A stretch of DNA of 64,000 bases from Ktedonospora formicarum (GTDB taxonomy: Bacteria > Chloroflexota > Ktedonobacteria > Ktedonobacterales > Ktedonobacteraceae), in assembly GCF_016587355.1 (NCBI RefSeq), contig NZ_BNJF01000008.1:62001-126000 (forward strand), read 5' to 3'. The notes beneath the pieces are model-generated. The model saw nothing but the letters and a program-made list of their open reading frames with translations, searched no databases and was not told the origin of the DNA. Below are positions 59,836-64,000 of this stretch, piece after piece. The translations under genes were made by a program, and so were the position numbers. How positions within the stretch are numbered: position 1 is the stretch's first letter; every line of letters begins with the position of its first letter.

Positions 59836-61456
59836 TGGGTTCGCTTACAGGCCTGGTATCAACCTTAGGCCTGCAAATGTTATCTCTTATCGTGGGAGGA
59901 ATTTTTCTGCTGGGAGGTATCGGGAGCTGGTGGATGACGACTATGGCGCCCTCCTATTATGCCGCTTTGAATGCTTCTGATGTTTCTAGCGAAGATACGC
60001 TCGATGGCGATCTCTCGCAGATGATCAATTCTCAAAATGCGGTTCTCGTTGGCGTCGCTATGGAGCGGAGTTTTAAAGAAAATATCAATGGCAATTCAAT
60101 CTCGCCTAACTCATTTAATCTCTATGACAGCAATGATCCAGTGTGGCAAGTAGTACTCAAAAAATTGAAGGCGGGAAATAATGGCAGTATACCTGATCCC
60201 GGGAATGCCAATCCAATGCAATGTGCTTACTTTATCCATACCGTCTATGAAGTGGCAGACCATCCTTTGCCAGCTAGCAGTCCTACCGCCATCGGATATT
60301 GGAATAATGAAAATGTCAGGTCAGCATTTCAAAGTCATGGATGGAAGTATATAGATAACGGTAAAGGTGTGCCATCCCCTGGAGATTTAGTCATTCTGGA
60401 TGGCCCTACACCTGGTGCCGCCGGTCACATTGCTATGGTTGTCGGCGTTGATGCCGCCCAGGGTGGCAGTGATGGTTATGTATACATGGTGCAAGCGAAT
60501 GCACCCAACAACTATGTGAAAAACGCAGCGACGCATCTTACATTTATGCGGTGGCCGCTCACATCCGACAAATATATGAAGTCTGGATGGAGTCATTATA
60601 CGGTCATGGGCTTTATCAATAATCAAACCTTAAGCCGGAAGTGGGGCGATCCCTTCCATGCTTCGAGTGGTTCTGATATTCGCGCTAAAATCGTAGCGGC
60701 AGCGCGTAAGGAGTATGCGCGTGGCGTTCACGAGACGGGAGTTAATTGCAACCCCTACGGACCCTGTGAGGAATGGTGTGCCCTTTTCGCAAGCTGGACC
60801 TGGCGCCAGGCCGGTATCAACATTAACATAGCCTACGTTCCTAATTACCAGGACTATGGACAAAAACATGGCACCCTTCATAAGGGATTGTCGAATCCAC
60901 AGCCAGGGGATGCTATTATCTTTCATACACCTGGCCATTCTTATACTCATGTTGGAATTATTGTCGAGGTGCATCCAAACGGTGAAGTCATTAGTATTGA
61001 GGGCAATCATCGCGATAGGGTTGATAAAGTTGGCCCATATCGGCTAAATGGCATGCGGCCAGGTAACGAATATGCAGAAGCGATCGTTTCTCCTCCAATC
61101 CCGTCGGGGGGGCCAAATGCGATAAAAACGCACCAGCACTCTCCGATGTGCAAGCGCGTTCCCTGGCGGCGCAGGCGGGTTTTACAGGACATGGGCTCGA
61201 TGTTATCGTCGCTATCGCACATGCTGAAAGTAGTCTCAATCCCAAGAATTGTAATGTAAATAGCGATTCTCGGCGCACACTAGATAGAGGCATCCTGCAA
61301 ATAAATAATTATTGGCATAGCGAGGTAACCGACGCTTGCGCTTTTGATCCCCAATGTGCGTTTGAACAGGGTTATCGAATCAGTAGCCATGGTACGCACT
61401 TTACGCGTGTCTGGTCCACGTATGACAGCGGTGCCTATCGGCGTTATATGCCCTAA
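59835..61456 (+). pseudogene. Modular cell-wall hydrolase (CHAP + NlpC/P60-like + lysozyme-like), one-base frameshift
   Basis: ATG 59835 behind GAGGAGGCGGGTTA. Domains: membrane helix at ~10-40 (LGLQMLSLIVGGIFLLGGIG). First CHAP-like domain at ~100-255 with Cys in NPMQCAYFIHTVYEV and His in AGHIAMVVGVDAA. Second CHAP/NlpC-like domain at ~280-410 with CEEWCALFASWTWRQAG and His in HSYTHVGIIVEVHPNG. Seven G at 61106-61112 then break the frame. With eight the text continues SGGAKCDKNAPALSDVQARS into a lysozyme-like domain with catalytic-type Glu (VIVAIAHAESSLNP) and GILQINNYWH, ending at 61456. Such multi-hydrolases open peptidoglycan for conjugation (compare CwlT of ICEs). It could be functional if the indel is an error or slippage site. 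Confidence 0.72.
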
Positions 61457-61489
61457 TCGTAAGGATAGGTACGTTGCGCCATCGAACGC

Positions 61490-61606
61490 GATGTGCAAGT
61501 TCACAGCGGAACCTTCGCGCCTACAGCGCACAGGAGTAGGGAGTTTGCAGCGGGCCGAGTCGGTGTGTTCGCACCCAAAGTGAGGCCCTGTATGAACTTG
61601 CACATC
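61490..61606. repeat. Inverted repeat pair with 14-bp arms
   Basis: GATGTGCAAGTTCA (61490-61503) and TGAACTTGCACATC (61593-61606) are exact complements 117 bp end to end. They lie directly after the hydrolase stop. It may be a miniature element adjoining the one at 61610. Confidence 0.6.
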
Positions 61607-61609
61607 AGA

Positions 61610-61742
61610 TTAATACTACTTTGGTAGTTTTGTAGATGTGAGCTTGGAACAAAGGAGCCAAACTGAACGTTATGACAATGTTTTGTGTTCACACCAGCCT
61701 GCTACATAGCTCATCTTTTAGAAACCGCCAAAGTAGTATTAA
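61610..61742. mobile_element. 133-bp miniature inverted-repeat element
   Basis: The ends TTAATACTACTTTGG (61610-61624) and CCAAAGTAGTATTAA (61728-61742) are perfect 15-bp inverted repeats. Imperfect pairing continues inward (GGTAGTTTTGTAGATGTGAG against GGCGGTTTCTAAAAGATGAG). No gene inside. It lies between the secretion-like block and the two-component system. Confidence 0.7.
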
Positions 61743-61841
61743 CTAAGCTCGGATAACATTGTCATAGCATCAACAACTTTCTTCTCACTAAACAGTGGAA
61801 GTCGCCGACGGCTTGCGTCATTCTCAGTTCTGGCACATCCA

Positions 61842-62534
61842 TTAGAAGGGATGAGGAGGAATGAGACCGTGCTGAAGAGCATGGGCAACTGCCTGAGCAC
61901 GGGAGTCCACGTTGAGCTTCATGTAAATAGTGCTCAAATGAGCACGTACTGTGCGTTCGGCGACTCCCAGTCGCAGGGCAATCTCTTTATTGCGTTCCCC
62001 TTGCACAAGACCTGTTAGCACCTCCAACTCTCGCTCTGTCAGATCTGTTTCTTTGCGGGAAGATGGGATCGCCGAGAGAGAAGGTGAAGAGGCGCCATGA
62101 GATGCATAAGAAAGAATACGACTCATCATCTCTGGCTGGACCGTCATCTCGTTGCGCGCTGCGGCACGGATGGCCCGAAACAGGGTTGCTCGATCCGTCT
62201 CTTTGAGCAAGTATCCGCAGGCTCCCAGTTGCAAGCCTCGTATCATGAGATCATCTTCGTTATAGGTCGTCAAAATCAAAACGGCAATATGCGGCCAGTC
62301 GGCACGAATACGTTTGATGGTTTCCAATCCATCCATGCCCGGCATCCGTAAATCCATCAGGACCACATCAGGTTGTTCTCTACCAACCACCTGGAGGGCT
62401 GAGGCACCATCTCCTGCATCACCAACCAGGACAAACCCCTCGTCGGCCTCTTCCAACATAAAACGTAGCCCCTCACGCACAATGAGGTGGTCATCAACGA
62501 CGACAATCCGAATGGTTGGTTGTTCTTCTCTCAT
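61842..62534 (-). CDS. NarL/FixJ-family response regulator
   Basis: A 230-residue protein. Receiver domain 1-125: IRIVVVDDHLIVREGLRFML (acidic pair), phospho-Asp in PDVVLMDLRMPGMDGLETIK, Thr in VLILTTYNEDD, Lys in GYLLKETDRATL. LuxR-type helix-turn-helix at ~160-225: DLTERELEVLTGLVQGERNK, EIALRLGVAERTVRAHLSTI, YMKLNVDSRAQAVAHALQHG. Start ATG 62534 overlaps the stop of the sensor kinase gene by one base (TGATG), so the two are co-translated. Target genes unknown; the nearby secretion-like block is transcribed convergently. Confidence 0.95.
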   Translation of the reverse strand: MREEQPTIRIVVVDDHLIVREGLRFMLEEADEGFVLVGDAGDGASALQVVGREQPDVVLMDLRMPGMDGLETIKRIRADWPHIAVLILTTYNEDDLMIRGLQLGACGYLLKETDRATLFRAIRAAARNEMTVQPEMMSRILSYASHGASSPSLSAIPSSRKETDLTERELEVLTGLVQGERNKEIALRLGVAERTVRAHLSTIYMKLNVDSRAQAVAHALQHGLIPPHPF

Positions 62535-63910
62535 CAGAGAACCCCTCCTCTCGTCTGTGTGGGAAGGTGCAAGCGAAGTACGGTTCCGTGCCCTTCTGCA
62601 CTCTCAATCATCAGGTGGCCCCCACAAAGATGAGCACGCTCACGCAATCCCAGAAGACCATAGTGACCTTGTAGCGTGGCGAGGGCAGCGCTCTCGATGC
62701 CTCTCCCGTCATCACCTATTTCAATGGTCAGGAAGTCCTCTTGGAACCGAGCGCAAATGTTCACCTGTTGTGCCTGGGAATGACGGGCGACATTGGTCAG
62801 TCCTTCCGTGATGGCACGCAGCACATGCTCACAGAGAGCAGAAGGTGTCTGTGCAAGCGCAGCGATATCAGCGACGCATACGATGGATGTGGTCTCTCTA
62901 AAACGATCGATCTCCCTATGTAGCGCTTGGAGTAGATCATGAGGGCCGAGCGCATTGGCACGCAGATCATCGATGGCGGTACGGGCCTCCGCCAGTGTTG
63001 CCCGGGCGCGAGACATGGCCTGCTGAACCAGTTCGCGAGCGCGCTCATACCGCTTTTTCTCCAGATGTTGATCGATACGCTCCAATTGCAATGTCAGACC
63101 CACCAAATCCTGTGCCAGCGTATCGTGTAACTCGCGCGCCAAACGCTGCCGCTCGTTCACCAGGGTCAATTCTTCCATGCGCATCGCAAAGGCTGCCAGT
63201 TGGAGATGAGCTGCTTCCAACCGACTGCGAGCATGGGCCTGTTGAATCAAAAGCAGAATCCACCCGATAAGAAAGACCACCAGAAGCAAAACGGACTCAA
63301 GCGTCATCCAGATGGTCATTTGCAGTATCTGGATGATGGTCGTTGCAAGAAAGAGGGCAAGAAAGCAGGCGACAATGATCACGATGTTCCTGATCTGTTT
63401 GAGCACATTCAGCGCTTCAATGACCAGAACCAAATAGAACCCAAGTGTGATGATCAGGTCGGACCACATGAGGCTCAGAGTAAAAACACATCCGGCCTGG
63501 AAGAGAAAATAGAGCCAGGACCAGCGCTGCGGGAATCTGTCTGAAAGGCACAGATAGTGAAGCAGGAAATGCAAGACCATCAACAGCAAAAAGATCACAT
63601 TCAGAGGAGCAGAGAGATGCTCAAAACGTGGCGGCGGGAGTGGACCTGATGACGGTGGGAGCAATGTACGTTGTAAGGAAGGGATAGAACTGGTCATGAT
63701 GATGGCAAAACTACTGAACGGAAGCTTGATCTGGTCTTCTAGAAGGATCCGCGCACATCCCCAGAAAGAAACAGCGCCCACCCACAAGAGGAGGAACCAG
63801 AGCAGAGAACGCCGATCTGATCCAGATGCAGATAGATCCTTCAGAGAAAGATTCCCAGTGGATGTTCTCTGTTGCTCGCTCTTACCTCGTCTGTGCATCT
63901 CTGTGCCCAT
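62534..63910 (-). CDS. Membrane sensor histidine kinase, NarL/DesK type
   Basis: 458 residues from ATG 63910 (GGGGGC upstream; an ATG at 63898 is also possible). Six to seven membrane helices fill residues ~35-225 (SLLWFLLLWVGAVSFWGCAR, LNVIFLLLMVLHFLLHYLCL, LIITLGFYLVLVIEALNVLK, IVIIVACFLALFLATTII, LESVLLLVVFLIGWILLL), so it has an integral membrane sensor and no large external domain. HisKA_3 at ~245-310: ERQRLARELHDTLAQDLVGL with the phospho-His. HATPase at ~350-450: HVLRAITEGLTNVARHSQAQ (N box), IGDDGRGIE (G1), HYGLLGLRERAHLCGG (G2). Partner regulator overlaps downstream. Confidence 0.95.
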   Translation of the reverse strand: MGTEMHRRGKSEQQRTSTGNLSLKDLSASGSDRRSLLWFLLLWVGAVSFWGCARILLEDQIKLPFSSFAIIMTSSIPSLQRTLLPPSSGPLPPPRFEHLSAPLNVIFLLLMVLHFLLHYLCLSDRFPQRWSWLYFLFQAGCVFTLSLMWSDLIITLGFYLVLVIEALNVLKQIRNIVIIVACFLALFLATTIIQILQMTIWMTLESVLLLVVFLIGWILLLIQQAHARSRLEAAHLQLAAFAMRMEELTLVNERQRLARELHDTLAQDLVGLTLQLERIDQHLEKKRYERARELVQQAMSRARATLAEARTAIDDLRANALGPHDLLQALHREIDRFRETTSIVCVADIAALAQTPSALCEHVLRAITEGLTNVARHSQAQQVNICARFQEDFLTIEIGDDGRGIESAALATLQGHYGLLGLRERAHLCGGHLMIESAEGHGTVLRLHLPTQTRGGVL

Positions 63911-64000
63911 AGCGCCCCCAAGACGTATCTGCGGTGAAAAGTCATGGCTCTAGTATATCACCCTCCGCTCGCTGTTTCATTGTCCTTTTCTCCACCTGCT
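63911..64000. other. Upstream region of the sensor kinase operon
   Basis: Should contain the promoter for the leftward two-component operon. No operator-like symmetry recognised in the 90 bases available. Confidence 0.35.

Noticed and set aside
1-64000. CRISPR array.
   Set aside because: No series of short direct repeats with regular unique spacers was found; the repeats seen are isolated inverted repeats or long dispersed copies.
1-64000. tRNA or rRNA genes.
   Set aside because: No cloverleaf with a GGTTC-type T-loop and matching acceptor stem was found outside coding sequence, and no rRNA text was recognised.

Overview
The window looks like a piece of a Ktedonobacteria (Chloroflexota) genome or of a large plasmid from that group. 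This is inferred from the density of decayed insertion sequences (ISKra4-type, IS6, IS110, IS4, IS3, IS630, IS1-like, and three stand-alone tnpB genes), mid GC content, and a gene repertoire typical of soil actinomycete-like Chloroflexota (FMN/F420-type oxidoreductases, GlxA-type AraC regulators, MmyB-type regulators, NarL-type two-component systems). No rRNA, tRNA or CRISPR array was seen.

Layout. 1-5.5 kb: transposase debris, a pyrimidine-rich dispersed repeat and a lone thioesterase. 5.6-15.6 kb: a lipoprotein beta-propeller, a broken IS4 element with intact ends, a repeat protein, a frameshifted WD40 protein, a secreted protein bracketed by inverted miniature elements, and a TetR repressor with its probable target (a carboxymuconolactone-decarboxylase fusion); both promoters carry the same pair of operators. 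15.9-20 kb: an IS6 element, then a three-gene operon for flavin-based transmembrane electron transfer (FMN-binding exported protein, ApbE flavin transferase, RnfD/NqrB-ferredoxin-reductase fusion). 20-30.9 kb: transposases, a GNAT, a divergent YbaK-cupin / GlxA-type AraC pair, IS110, a tnpB remnant, an LLM oxidoreductase and a MerR regulator with a textbook 19-bp-spacer promoter. 31-37 kb: an APH-like kinase, gene fragments, an FMN reductase and a large protein that I read as a telomere resolvase (protelomerase), the most remarkable single gene here. 37-53.3 kb: a frameshifted ISKra4 element, a tnpB with an atypical RuvC-II motif, an alpha/beta hydrolase divergent from an ArsR regulator, much IS wreckage, and an MmyB-type regulator divergent from an SDR.

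53.8-61.5 kb is a distinct, coherent block: a CHAP-domain remnant, three tandem paralogous polytopic membrane proteins of VirB6/TrbL type, a 27-codon translationally coupled ORF and a multidomain CHAP + NlpC/P60-like + lysozyme-like cell-wall hydrolase. It resembles the membrane-channel and wall-opening part of a conjugative type IV secretion system. 61.8-63.9 kb is a NarL/DesK-type two-component system.

At least seven genes are interrupted by single-base changes in homopolymer runs. Some are otherwise well preserved (WD40, VirB6-like 2, the wall hydrolase), so either long-read sequencing error or real slippage should be considered before calling them dead.
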